Shown piece by piece: positions 20,845-33,513 of a stretch of DNA of 64,000 nt. Position numbers and translations under genes: made by a program. A model generated the notes under the pieces. It did not search any database and had not been told where the DNA came from. It saw only the letters and a program-made list of their open reading frames with translations. This DNA is from Adineta vaga (Eukaryota > Rotifera): contig CP075497.1 of NCBI GenBank assembly GCA_021613535.1, positions 11,036,001 through 11,100,000 on the forward strand, given 5' to 3'. How positions within the stretch are numbered: the first letter of the stretch is position 1; each line of letters starts with the position of its first letter.

Positions 20845-22525
20845 CAATATCTTTGTCTCTATTTTGGCCAAATGGCGCACTGTCATCACGTCGGAATAAC
20901 CGCAAAGTTATTCTGTTATAGATCAGCAAGTACGGAAGTGCAGAAGAAAATGTTGTAACGATTTTTTTGTGATGCATTATAAATACGATAAGTTTCTCGA
21001 TGGGGGAAAAACTAATAATGTGATAGTATCATCGTTTTCTCGTTTTAATTCATATTGACGAATTTCCTATAAGTTATGTTTTGAAGAAATGTACTTGTAT
21101 CAGATGAATTGTATAATATTCAAAGTATTTTCATAATTACTTTCTTTTCTGTTCTAGTGTTACCTTGAGGGATGTCATCTACTAATCATAAAACTGTAAT
21201 AGTAAGAGTAAATCGTTGTTCTATCTCTTTTCGGATATTGTAAATACAGATAAAGAATTCACATTACATGATCTTCTATACTTTCATTCGTCCACACAGC
21301 GTTGATTTGTTGTTAACGTATCATTATGTGAGAGAAGAGTTTGATCAAGCCTCGTAGACTTTATAATATGCTTTTGAAAGATTAAATCTCAATATTTTGC
21401 AAGAGGAACATTTTGCTAATCACTGACTTAGATTTGAATTAAAATCTATCGACAAGTAAGTTACCAAAATGTATCAACAATCTTTTCTGCTTCATTATTT
21501 TAAAATTTATGAAGAGATCAATTTTGTATAGAAACAATTGAAAATGAGAAACCGTTTGAGTTCAACAAATCTAAATGATTGAGTCAATGAATGACAAAAT
21601 GCAACTAAGAACTCGTCATTAGATACAACCGATTGATAAAACAGTCTATTTTCTATATGAAAAGCCTATGAAAAAGATGTTTTTTTTTCCGAACTAGAAA
21701 GTGATAATGAACAGAGAAATCAAAGATACAGCAAGTTCATACTACATTGCATTTATCGTCAAACAAATAGTATAGACCAGGAAAGATACTTATGTTAACA
21801 GCTAAATAATTTTTAAATATAGTCTTTTCATTTCAAGCTGATAAAGTGCAATTATGCTCCGAGTTTCTATATATCTACAATGAAAACAAATTCTTCTTTG
21901 AAAAGTTTATATATGATATTTTGTGAGTCTAATAATTACAAAAAATACTCGAGTTTCTCATTGACAACAGAAACCTAAAATAAGTTCAGTAGTTTCTTCT
22001 TCCTATGCTTTCTGTATGGATACTGTCTGCCAATTGTACGTAAAAAGGTCATATGGATTTGACATGCATGTATAAATGATGTTAGCTTTTAATATGAAGT
22101 TCTCCTATCTTTTTTTCATCAAAGAAAGAAACACGAAATAGAACTCTCGCTAAAAACATTTTCAAAAATGCATATGAATAAGTCTACAAAACTGGAGAAA
22201 TTCGCACAAAAAGAACGAATCTTGTAAGTAAAAATAAATAGATAATATGAAGTACTTTTAAAGGCATGCTGCTTTTATGAAATCGTGCACGTGAAAAATC
22301 TTAATACGTGCTGTAATTGACATATACAATGAGATACTTGTATATGACAGCAAAATTATCAGAACTCAGCTGGTTACATTGGTGAATAACTGTAAACTAA
22401 CGTTTCTTCTCGGAGGAAAATACTGCTTTCTAGTTTCCTTTAAACATGACTTCCTCTTCTATCGTTATACAAAGAACTCAGCATACGGTTTGAGAATGAT
22501 TCAATGTAAATAAAAATAGACAACG
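20845..22525. other. Intergenic, about 1.7 kb
   Basis: AT-rich DNA without a supported gene on either strand. It includes the promoter of the 7TM receptor at 22526. No repeats or structured elements identified. Confidence 0.4.
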
Positions 22526-23455
22526 ATGCTAAATATTACAAAGGATTTGACGATAATTCAGACGGAAGTATGGTTTCTTCCATTCGATATTATTATGATT
22601 ATATGTACGTCTTTATCGATTATAGCTGGTCTTCTTTTCTTATTTCTCGCAGTTACAGATCGAACAGGTTGGTCAGTTCAAATGCTTTTAGTTTGTAATT
22701 CATGTTTAGCTGAAATATTTTTAAGTTGCGTATTATTGAGTATGGCAATTTTTACAATACAACAAGATTTAAAGCAAAATACACCTAATATTTCATTCTG
22801 TCGGAGTATAGGTTTTTTAGGCTACGTTTTTGATAGTCTTCAAAATTATTCATATTTTTTAACAGCCATTTATCGCTATATAAGTGTTGTCTATCCAACA
22901 CGAATCGCATGGCAATCAAAAAAATCTCAAATTATTCTTCTTATTATCCAATGGGTGTTTTGTGCCGTTTATGCTTTACCATTATTACTAACTGAACAAA
23001 TAACTTACAATATAGACAATCAAATATGTCAAATTCCTCTTCATTTATCTGTTCCGATAATCTATGTTTCAATAGTGCTTTACTTCATTCCAAATGTTGG
23101 TATTTTTAGTATTTATATTAAACTAACTCGATATGTTCATCAAATGAGTCATCGTACGACAACAACTAATACTTTATTTCATGCACGACGAGAATTAAGA
23201 CTTGTTCAACGTACATTTATTCTTACCAATACTTTGATTATTCTTGGTATTCCGTATGCAATTTTCATTTTTATTTCCTTCTTTACAATACCACCAAAAT
23301 ATCATTTTCGTATTGCATATTTCTTTGCAGATATATCTGTCTTAGCAATTATGATAATATTATACTGTTTTACATCGCAAATTAAAACAAATATTCAACA
23401 GAAATTTAGAACAAGAAATGCAGTTGAGCCTATAGGACAAACAGCTAGAACATAA
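22526..23455 (+). CDS. Rhodopsin-like G-protein-coupled receptor, orphan
   Basis: Intronless 309-residue protein with seven spans: VWFLPFDIIMIICTSLSIIA, VQMLLVCNSCLAEIFLSCVL, FLGYVFDSLQNYSYFLTAIY, IILLIIQWVFCAVYALPLLL, LHLSVPIIYVSIVLYFIPNV, TFILTNTLIILGIPYAIFIF and IAYFFADISVLAIMIILYCF. TM3 ends in YRYISVVYPTR (the DRY position reads Y-R-Y). The extracellular Cys pair (SFCRS in loop 1 and QICQIP in loop 2) is present. TM7 ends in an ILYCFTS variant rather than NPxxY. The head has an N-glycosylation site (MLNITKD). This is a plasma-membrane receptor of unknown ligand, of the expanded orphan class seen in rotifers. It is intact, unlike the receptor at 4654. Confidence 0.85.
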   Translation: MLNITKDLTIIQTEVWFLPFDIIMIICTSLSIIAGLLFLFLAVTDRTGWSVQMLLVCNSCLAEIFLSCVLLSMAIFTIQQDLKQNTPNISFCRSIGFLGYVFDSLQNYSYFLTAIYRYISVVYPTRIAWQSKKSQIILLIIQWVFCAVYALPLLLTEQITYNIDNQICQIPLHLSVPIIYVSIVLYFIPNVGIFSIYIKLTRYVHQMSHRTTTTNTLFHARRELRLVQRTFILTNTLIILGIPYAIFIFISFFTIPPKYHFRIAYFFADISVLAIMIILYCFTSQIKTNIQQKFRTRNAVEPIGQTART

Positions 23456-24160
23456 GATTATTCACTTTGAAATACTTTCCTAAATATAAAAAAAACTATT
23501 TTAATAACGTTTTCTTTTGGTTCAATAAATTCATACTCAAATCAACTTGCATTCTAAATACTATAAATACACTCATCACTTCCTCTAAACCGGTCTCTTT
23601 GATATGATCATACACCAGAAATCTATTATTAGATAGATAAAACTATCATAGAAATTTCAGTAGAAAAATTCAATTTCAATCATAGTACAAGCATTAAATT
23701 ATCATAATTTTACCAAAGCTATGCGTTTATTAATATATAATTATTGTTTTATCCTTGACAAAATTTGTAGTACATTACTTATTAATGATGATTTTAATTG
23801 AAGATAAATATATATGTATTCAATGTGAGCTAAGTGCTTAATTAGAGAATATTACGATGTTCTTATAAATGAGCATTGAATATCTGTATTGTATGTATGA
23901 AGCACACAAATTCTCCCAGAAATTTATTGCTAACAGGAGAAGATGAGAATAAAAAGAAAAGAAAGGGAAGAAAATATTCTTCATAAGACAAACACAAGTG
24001 AATATTAGTAAATAATATCGAACAGAAAAGAACAAAATGAGATCATATTTGTTTTTGATGTCTTTTTGTTTTCTTTGAAGCCCAAAAAATTGTATTATGT
24101 AAAAATAGAGTAGAAGAGAATGTCTGGAAAGTTTGTTTCGTTTTGTATATACAAGAATAA
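23456..24160. other. Intergenic between convergent genes
   Basis: AT-rich 3' flanks of the 7TM receptor (+) and the TOG protein (-). No gene recognised. Confidence 0.45.
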
Positions 24161-27100
24161 TTATTCAACAATGCCTTGTTTAACACGTTCAAGTCGTTGA
24201 CGAAGTAATTCCCGTGTACGTTGGGCTGAAGCATCCACTGGTGTTGATAGAGAAGGAGATGGATCAACTGAAGGTTCAGTTGTTTTATTTGATCGTAATG
24301 CTGCTAATCGAGCATTGACACCAGTTGTATTATTAGCAGTTGTTCCACCATTATTTAAACGAGATTCAAGCTAAATTAATTATAAAAATAAAAGTTTATT
24401 AAAGAATTAAAACTAAATAACATACTTCAACATCAAATGCATCCTAAAAAGAGAATTCGATGAGACAAAAGAAAATAATGACAAAACAAAACAAACTTGT
24501 CCTGTTGTAATTGGAGTTGCAGCAAGACCACATTGTTGACGCATTTGTGTTAGATGTTGTGAATAAACTTGAGGATCAATTGGTGTTGATGATGTTGCAA
24601 ATGTATTACCAAGTTGATCACGAAATTTTTCTTTAATTGCATTCATACGTTTATTATAAATTGCAACGAAATCATCATCTGAAACAGGTTTTTGTTGTTC
24701 AATATTTCCTGATGTTGGTAACGTATCAATCCAAACAAATTGTTCTTTTAATGCACGTAATTTGTCTTCGTGAATTTGTGCATATCTAAAACAAATGTAA
24801 AACTTAGATTTTCAAGTTAAATTGACAAATGATCTTACTGAGAGTAGAATGAACTGGGTGCACCTTGATTTGGCATTGATGTTATTGTTTGTGTTTTATC
24901 TCGAAGAATAGTTGATGATGGTGATGATAAATTTGATGTTGTCGATGTTGCTGTAGCAGTACGTTGATTGTGTACTCGTGCTAAACCTTCATGAATGAAT
25001 TTTTGAAAAGCATCTGCTGTTGTTGCTAAGAATGGATTAATATCCACATTTGGAAAGCGTAATTTGAAATCATATAATTCTTCTAGACCAACTTTAACTT
25101 GATCTCGACGAGCAAATTTTTGAAAAATTGTTTTTAACATTGTTTGATGTTGTTGAGTAACTTGTTCATTATTTATTCCCGATGTTGAAACTGTAAGAGC
25201 TTTTAATTTACGATGAACATAATGGCGCATTTCATCGGAAATTGGTTGTTGATCAGCTGGTATACGTGATAGATCATCAAGAATTGAACGTTGACGTTCG
25301 TCGACTAATTGTTGAAGATAGGTTTTGATTATTCGAAGTGGAAAATCATTTGTTGGAGATGCTTGCCAACGACGTGATGGAAGTTGTTTGAGAAACGATG
25401 ATATTTCAATTAAAATTTGTGTAGCATCGATTTCAGATGGATTATTTTTAAGTGATAATGGAAACATTCGAACCAAACGATAATGACACTACAGAAAGAG
25501 AAGAAAAAATAAGTAGATTTGTGAAATATATAATTTACTTTTAGAACAAGTTTAACAAATGGATCATTAATCGAAAAATCATTTTGAAGACAACATTCAG
25601 TTAAAAGACGAATTAAGGCTGTTAAAACATTGGTCATATGTGCATGTTGTAAAATTTTTAATACAATTACATTAACAATCCGAATAAAATCTTCGTTCGA
25701 TGATGCATCAACTCTTGGTGCTGTATGATGATGATTTGTATTCGTTGAAGGTGTTATTGTTACAACAACGAATGGTAAAAGTACATTGAGTAATTCTTTC
25801 AAAGTATCACGTGTAGCAATTTTAGCGAGATGTGAACGTGAAAAAAGATCAAGTAAAACTGATAGAATGCCACGAAATAAACGTTCAACACTATCACTTG
25901 GTAATGATGAATCATACAAATGATTTTGTTGAGCAATACGTAATTTCATCGAAAGCATACGAAGAAGTTTATCAACATGTTGTTCAAGATAGATACATTT
26001 TGCTGCATCATTAAGGACTTCATCGATTTGTGCTAAAGATGATAAACTATTATTCACTTCATGATCAGCAATAAGTGCAATAACAAGATCAATAGATTGA
26101 CGACAATCAGATGAAGCAGCTAAATATGAAACTGGAATTGATGTAGTAGGTACACTAAATAGATATATGTCAAATTATTCTTTCGAATATTCAAATAAAA
26201 AACAACATACGTTCGTGGTGGTAGATCTGGAAGCTCATAATCATTAGGTAATTCACTTGAAAGTAAATCAGGTAAACGAAGTGCATCCATATGATCATCA
26301 TTGAGTGCCAATTGAAATTGTCCTGGTTTCTTTTCAGTTTTTGATTGCATACGTTGTGCAGCAGCAAGACGTTGTTGATCATCTTCATCTTGCATTGTTG
26401 ATGCTAAATCTGAATCTGTTTCCATTGCTTGTTTTGGTGGTGATGGTGCTGTAGCTGGTCGACCTTTTCCTGGAACGGGTCGACCACCTTTGACTGTTGT
26501 TGCAGCAGCACTACCTGGAGGTGTTTTACCGGTTGCAGCTACATTAGCCTAGAAGAAAATACATCAATAAGGGATGATTGTAAAATAACTTTACGCTTGT
26601 AGATGAAAAACAAGACATACCTTTCCTTTCGCATCTTTTTTCTTATCATCTGTTGTTTCAGCAGCTGCACCAGCTTTGGCACCTACAGCTGGTTTCTTCT
26701 TATTAACAACTGCAGCTCCTTTTGGTGGTGACGATGGTAGTACGTCTTCTTCATCATCATCTCTGTCAGGGATTACAACCTCAGGTTTGACAACAACAAC
26801 AGCACCGCCACCTTTAATAGTTTTTACCACTGTTGGTGCTGGTGGAGGCGGAGCAGCTGAGGGTGGTGGACGAGGTTCACCACGAGAATTGAGTAGAACT
26901 GCTTTTTCTGCATATTCTTTGATCTAAATCAAACGCTATTTAGAACACTTTTTATCTCTTCTGAATTAATTATTACTTTGCTCAGTTTAAGATCATCTAA
27001 ATCCGTTATATTTGGAAGAATATGCTTTTCACCAAGACATTTCCATAACATTCCAAGACTTTCAAATGCACTATCACGTACACTTGGATCTGCATCACCC

Positions 27101-29051
27101 GTATTCTGCAATTACAAATCAACAGATATTCAACATCAGTCACTATTTCGTTCCGATCATCGCTTACCTTAATCAAAGGTGGTAGATACAATTTGAGAAC
27201 TTTTTTAGGTAAAGTTGTTTGTGTCGCCATAGCAAAACATTTGGTGAGAAATTGTTCAGTAGACTGTCGAACAATCGGAGTTTTATGAGCTAATGCTGCA
27301 ACTGCAGTTTCAGCCATTTGTTCGAGATTAGTCTACAAATAAATATATTCAATACATTTTGTTCAATATGAAACAAAAAACATACTCCAGGATAAGCTGC
27401 TTCACATGTTTCACGCAATACTTCAATAACATTGGTTTTCTTTTCTCGAAATCGATCAAAGCATACTTCAAGTACCTAAATAAAAATAGTGAAATAGTTT
27501 CTTTTAGTAAATTTAGCACGATGATATTTACTCCAACAGCATGATTTTTAAATGCTTTTCGTAAACCTTTAGCTAATCCTGTTAAACATTTGGCTGTTAC
27601 AAGAACTACAGGTACATTACTATCTTTTGAAATGATCTAAAAGAAAATGAATCCAATCAGAAATAGAGCAGAAGAAACATAAAGATATTCATCCAAACCT
27701 TGGATAATGCTTTGATCAATTCAAAATAATCACCATCTGTTGCTAATTTTGGATTCTGAGTTAATAAGGTTAATAAATCATCTAAAACTTCTTTTCGATC
27801 TTTCCATTGTTTTGATTCCTATGTAAAAAATAATCAATAGTTTTTAGCGAATAAAGAATGGATCTATTGACACTTACAATTTTTTCAAAGAAATCCTTTG
27901 GTAATCGTTCAAGAATGTTTGCAGCTTCTAACATTTCAAGTGGATCAAGTTCTTCTTGTGCTAAATATATAAAATGAAATTGAATAGAATTGATGATTTC
28001 TGTTAAAAATATACCTTCCGCTTCAACTTCATCAACAGCAACTGATGCAGCTGCACCGCCACTACTTGCACTTGCTTGTCCTTGTTTTTGTTTAGAACTT
28101 TGCTGTGAACGAAGAAAACGAGTTTGTCGTGGTTTATCAGCACCAGTTAGATCTAATTTATCAAACTCAGTTTGTAATTCTTGCATCTACAACAATACAT
28201 CATTCGACATTCCTATGGATCATTTTATGATAATCATACCTGAATAGGTTTAACATTTTGTATCATTGGCATCAGAGTTTGTTTACCGATCCATTTATAG
28301 ATTTCCACAAGTAATAATTTGGCTTCATCACGAACAGTCTTATCTCGATCTTCAAGTAGTGGAACGACTTTAGGAAGGAATGGTTTAATTGGAAGAACTT
28401 TGGAGCCGAATTCTCTGGAAGAACAAAATCGACGATTATGAAATAAATGTAAAGAACATGAGAACGTACGATAATCCTTTTCGAAGAAGTTCAAGACAAG
28501 CTTGAACAATCTTTGGTTGTTTATTTTCCAATCCTTTAACTAATTCGTCTTCAATTTCAGTATTTTTATCAATTTCAATATACATAAGAAGAATATCGAA
28601 TGCACGTTCTTTAATTTTTGCTCTGCCACTAAGACATTTACTAACTAATATTGGAACAATTTCACCAACAGTTCTATTTTATAAAAGAAAAGATAGATGT
28701 CTTTTAAACAAATCTAATCTCTTGAGATACTTACGTTCGTGCAACATAAGCTTCTTGAATGAATATAACTAATGCTTCAAGACCTTTTTCTTTCGCATTT
28801 TCATTAGCATCTAATGCAAATCGTGGTAAAAGATCTAAATAATCTTCAAATTCGCCACTTTTGCTTGAATCTTGTGTCGCAAAAACTTTGCCACATTCTT
28901 CGTAGCCAGCCAAACGTGCATTCCATAACTGGATAAATGAAAATGAATGAATAGAATCGATTGGCATTCTTTTACTTACTTTGTGTTGTACTTTTTCGTC
29001 ACATGGCAATTTCTGCCATTCGGGATCATCAATAGGTTTTTCACTACGAGC
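24161..29051 (-). CDS. XMAP215/chTOG microtubule polymerase: TOG pair and conserved C-terminus
   Basis: Microtubule plus-end polymerase of the CKAP5/XMAP215/Msps family; its TOG domains bind tubulin. From 29051: TOG1 (EWQKLPCDEKVQHKLWNARL, WIGKQTLMPMIQNVKPIQ), a linker, TOG2 (ILERLPKDFFEKIESKQWKD, KKVLKLYLPPLIKN, MLWKCLGEKHILPNI), a Lys/Ala/Pro-rich basic linker, then the C-terminal helical domain aligning with CKAP5 (FQLALNDDHMDALRLPDL, LAQIDEVLNDAAKCIYLEQH, KFARRDQVKVGLEELYDFKL, QQCGLAATPI) and a final RLERVKQ...E like CKAP5's RLERIK. The first exon in frame starts at a phase-0 acceptor (29051) and has no ATG of its own. It may join an upstream start exon or splice from the TOG pair at 29392-32508. 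Many ~60-nt introns. Confidence 0.85.
26881..27294. repeat. Near-identical duplicated block, partner 30337-30749
   Basis: About 414 bases including two introns match 30337-30749 with only a few substitutions and a 1-nt indel (near 26960). Introns elsewhere in the two copies are unrelated in sequence. This fits recent gene conversion over this tract. Confidence 0.8.
28105..28360. repeat. Near-identical duplicated block, partner 31553-31808
   Basis: Exon-intron-exon tract nearly identical to 31553-31808, including the small intron with ACAACAATACATCATT. Flanking introns of the two copies differ. A second homogenised patch. Confidence 0.75.
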
Positions 29052-29391
29052 CTAAGAAGAACAAAAAAAACGTTCTTAGTGAATAAATTCATTGAAATTC
29101 ATATCTGATAAGCAGAACACTATTGCGTAATTTCTCATAGGAAGCTATAATAATGAAAGATCAAAACAGAAACAGATGCGTGGATACCCAGGAGAAAAAA
29201 AAGAAATCAATTATAATAGAATAATAAATAAAATGAAAGAACAAAGAGAGAGAAAAACAAAGTGTAACAAATGATTAAACAGTCGTTGTATTCGTTAAAA
29301 GAGGAGTAAAATACAAATGTCAAGGCACGATTAAGGAAGAAAAAGAATAAGAAACAAGAAATTTTATCACATAATTTGAATATAAAATTTG
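29052..29391. other. Gap between the two TOG units (intron or intergenic)
   Basis: 340 bases between the stop of the upstream unit and the first in-frame acceptor of the downstream unit. I find no convincing start exon here; the only weak option on the minus strand is an ATG near 29137 followed by a GTG donor. This supports reading the gap as part of an intron. Confidence 0.45.
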
Positions 29392-32300
29392 CTATGCCGA
29401 TGATTTTTTAATAATTAATGTTGGAATTGATCGCATAGGAATACGACTTTTTGTACTTAGAGTTCCATGAATAGAAGAAGAAATGAGATTGCTTGATGTT
29501 GGACGAGAAATTGAAGGTGGTAATGCTGATGATGGAATTGATCCTTGTGTATTTGTACTACTTATAGATGATGTTGAACCTCCGTTTGACGTTGATTGAC
29601 GTTGGAAATTTAAGGATGGTGAACTCGAGGGTGTGAGCGATGAACGTCGGGCATTGGCTGTTACTGATAGAGTAGATGGTATTGGTTGGGTTGTAAGTAA
29701 AGCATTTGGACGTTGTGTACGGATTTGATTATTGTTTGATATCGATTTTGTTGATGATAATGGAGCAGTTATTGGTCGAACTTTTGATGAATCAAGTTTT
29801 TCATTTGCTGTGGATAAACTTGTAAGAGATGGTTTGGTACGAGAAGAAATCATACGAGATACTGTACCAGTGATCGGAATAGACGCCTGCAATAGCACAC
29901 AAACATATACACGAATGAAAAAAAAAAACGATACTAAAAGGTATATGTATATGTTTGTATGTCTTCATTGAACGAACAAAGAAGAGAACGCACACACAAA
30001 GTAAAATCAAAGAAATAAGGAATGTTCGAAGAGTAAATGTAAAATTAATTAGAGGCAAATTTACCTTTTGAGGTCGTGATTCTCTTTTCTTCTCTTCTAT
30101 TGGTTCACTAGTTGTTGCTGCTGGTTTAGCTGTTGTCGCTGGTTTTTTCTTTGTGGCAACAGCTGCTGGTTTAGCTGTCGTTGATGGACTTGCTGTTTCC
30201 TCATCTCTATCAGCAGCGATATCTGATTTCGATACTGTTGAACTCGATGGTTTCTTTGTCATTGTTGCTGAATTAATAGATGATGCCGTCGATTTTGGCA
30301 CTGCTGCTGCTACAGAAGCTGTTGAACGAGGTTCTCCACGAGAATTGAGTAGAACTGCTTTTTCTGCATATTCTTTGATCTAAATCAAACGCTATTTAGA
30401 ACACTTTTTATCTCTTCGAATCAATTATTACTTTGCTCAGTTTAAGATCATCTAAATCCGTTATATTTGGAAGAATATGTTTTTCACCAAGACATTTCCA
30501 TAACATTCCAAGACTTTCAAATGCACTATCACGTACACTTGGATCTGCATCACCCGTATTCTGCAATTACAAATCAACAGATATTCAACATCAGTCACTA
30601 TTTCGTTCCGATCATCGCTTACCTTAATCAAAGGTGGTAGATACAATTTGAGAACTTTTTTAGGTAAAGTTGTTTGTGTCGCCATAGCAAAACATTTGGT
30701 GAGAAATTGTTCAGTAGATTGTCGAACAATCGGAGTTTTATGAGCTAATACAGTAGTTGCTACTTCCGATAGTTGTTCAAGATTTGTCTAAATGAAAAAC
30801 GAATTCGTGTTTTTTATTGAAAATAGCTTGCTGAAAATAGTCACCGATGGATATGCAGCATCACATGTTTCACGCAATACTTCAATAACATTGGTTTTCT
30901 TTTCTCGAAACCGATCAAGACATACTTCAAGTACCTAAATAATTATATCGAACAAATAAATATTATTTTCAACATTGAAGAAATACTTACTCCAACAGCA
31001 TGATTTTTAAATGCTTTTCGTAAACCTTTAGCTAATCCTGTTAAACATTTAGCAGCAACAAGGACTACAGGTACATTACTATCTTTGGCAATAATCTATC
31101 CAACAAGAAAATGCATTCAATTATGATAAATCTTCATTTTTTGCATACTTTTTTCAACGCTTTGATCAATTCAAAATAATCACCATCTGCTGCTAGTTTT
31201 GGATTCTGAGTTAATAAGGTTAATAAATCATCCAAAACTTCTTTTCGATCTTTCCATTGTTTCGATTCCTAGAACATTTGTATGTATTCACTAATCAATC
31301 TTGTTTTTTGAGAACTTCATCTTACAATTTTATCGAAGAAATCTTTTGGTAATCGATCAAGAATATTGACAGGTTCCATCATTTCAAATGGATCAAGTTC
31401 TTCTTGCACTAAAATATCAAGAAGACAGTCGACATAGTTCTATATTTATAATTACAAATATATACTTTCAACATTGACATCTTCAACAGCAACCGATGAA
31501 CTAACTGTTGTGGATGCTTGAGTTTGTTCCATTTTTTGTTTAAGATCTTGTTGTGAACGAAGAAAACGAGTTTGTCGTGGTTTATCAGCACCAGTTAGAT
31601 CTAATTTATCAAACTCAGTTTGTAATTCTTGCATCTACAACAATACATCATTTGACATTCCTATGGATCATTTTATGATAATCATACCTGAATAGGTTTG
31701 ACATTTTGTATCATTGGCATCAGAGTTTGTTTGCCGATCCATTTATAGACTTCTACAAGTAATAATTTGGCTTCATCACGAACAGTCTTATCTCGATCTT
31801 CAAGTAGTGGAACAACTTGTTTCAGGAAAGGTTTGATTGGAAGAACTTTGGAACCGAATTCTCTGCAAAAATAAATTCAATAATTATAAGATGCATACGA
31901 AGAATATAGAGGCATACGATAATCCTTTTCGAAGAAGTTCAAGACAAGCTTGAACAATTTTTGGTTGTTTATTTTCCAATCCTTTAACTAATTCTTCTTC
32001 AATATCGACTTGTTTTTCGATTTCAACATACATAAGCAGAATATCGAATGCTCGTTCTTTCATTTTTGTACGTCCATTTAAACATTTACCGATTATTCCT
32101 GGTGCTACTTCACCAACAGTTCTAAATAAAATGCAAATGTGATAATTTACTTCTACAGGAAAAGGAAGAAGAAATTACTTACTTTCCTGCTACTTGTGCT
32201 TCTTCCACAAAGGCAAATACAGCATCCAGTGCTTTTTCTCGAGCATTCTCATTTGTATCAATAACAAATTTTTTTATAAGTCCAAGATATTTACTAAATT

Positions 32301-32508
32301 CAGGACTTTTATCTGAATCTTGTGTACGAAATAATTTGACACATTCTTCATATCCAGTTACACGAGCTTTCCATGCCTAAATATCCAGTAAAAAATAAAC
32401 AATGTTAAGTTGTCACTCATTGAATAGTTTAAGTACTTTATGCTGCACTTTTTCATCGCATGGCAATTTTTGCCATTCGTTGTCATCACCACCACCGCTA
32501 GTTGCCAT
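29392..32508 (-). CDS. XMAP215-type protein, two TOG domains and unique Ser/Thr-rich end
   Basis: Starts at the ATG at 32506-32508, which directly follows an acceptor-like CTTCTAG. TOG1 (EWQKLPCDEKVQHKAWKARV, EFGSKVLPIKPFLKQVVPLL) and TOG2 (ILDRLPKDFFDKIESKQWKD, TTLPKKVLKLYLPPLIK) are followed by a Lys/Pro/Ala-rich basic linker (ATKKKPATTAKPAATT, EEKKRESRPQK) likely to bind the microtubule lattice. The last exon (ASIPITGTVSRMISSRTKPS ... IPTLIIKKSSA) ends at 29392-29394. It lacks the conserved XMAP215 C-terminal domain, which is present only in the unit downstream. The exon ending RPQK is phase 0 and both the last exon and the 29051 exon begin in phase 0, so the last exon may be an alternative terminal exon of one longer gene. 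Confidence 0.85.
30337..30749. repeat. Near-identical duplicated block, partner 26881-27294
   Basis: Upstream-unit copy of the conversion tract, with exon and intron sequence almost identical to the downstream unit. Confidence 0.8.
31553..31808. repeat. Near-identical duplicated block, partner 28105-28360
   Basis: Upstream-unit copy of the second homogenised tract. Confidence 0.75.
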
Positions 32509-33513
32509 CTAGAAGAAAAACGAAATGATGTGTCTCCTTGAATTAAAATATGACATGTAAAAAAAAAGATGAGCTATCAATAGACGGTTGAATGAACAAC
32601 CTTAGATATGTAGGTAGGCAAGATGATGTCATAAGATATGCCGATTTCTCACGACATTTAAAGGACAGAAGAAAAAGAAAAACAAAATGTAAAAAAAAAG
32701 AATAACGAGACGAACGAACGAACGAATAAGATGAAGAAAGAAACGAAATTACACCGTAGTTCAATCAATAGTTTAGTTCGTTCGTGTATATGTATTGATT
32801 TGAATTGAATCATTCATTTTTGGCGAGGAATATTATTCATTATTTGACCAATCAAATTCAATATCGATGAATAATACGAAAATCCTTTCTTATCGAAAAT
32901 TGAAATTATTTCAATGAAATTAAAAACGAAACAAGACTAAGAAATATTATAAAATCGACAAATCCATCACTAATCGTGAAATCTGTTATGATAGATGTCG
33001 CTAATTCTTGTCTAATGAATATATTTATTATTCATAAAGAACTCACTTGTAATTATAGACTTCTTTTAGAATTTGTTAGTGAAATTCCGACTCTGAACCA
33101 ATTTTCTCGATGTTAATGAGAAAATTCGACACCTGTTACCAAATGTTAAAAATACATGTTACAAATAATCAATATGGAAATATTTAAATCTGTTTCTCTA
33201 TTCACAAGATTTACACACAACGACAGCATACTGAGGAAAATGTCTGATTTTTTAAAAATTTATCGGTCCTTCGATGATGTTTATTCTAGACAAGTTTCTC
33301 GAATTGACACTATTGTTTCGGGTACACAACAAGACTGTATGTGGAAGGAACCAGGAACAATCGTAATAGTCTAAGTCGATCAATGCTTATATGAACTGAT
33401 ATTCTTTAAACTTTCGATTAAGATTTCAAAAGATAAATATACAGTTATTATTTATTTTTTTTAATATACCTTTTTAAAGTCCACAAAGAATAAATAAGAA
33501 TAATATTATTATT
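32509..33513. other. Intergenic
   Basis: Promoter/leader region of the TOG gene (an acceptor-like AG directly precedes its ATG, so a leader intron may lie here) and 3' flank of the ML-domain gene. A GAACGAACGAACGAA tetranucleotide run is at about 32712-32726. No gene seen. Confidence 0.4.

Noticed and set aside
33156-33374. 72-codon plus-strand frame
   Set aside because: No homology recognised, no exon context; likely chance opening in AT-rich DNA.
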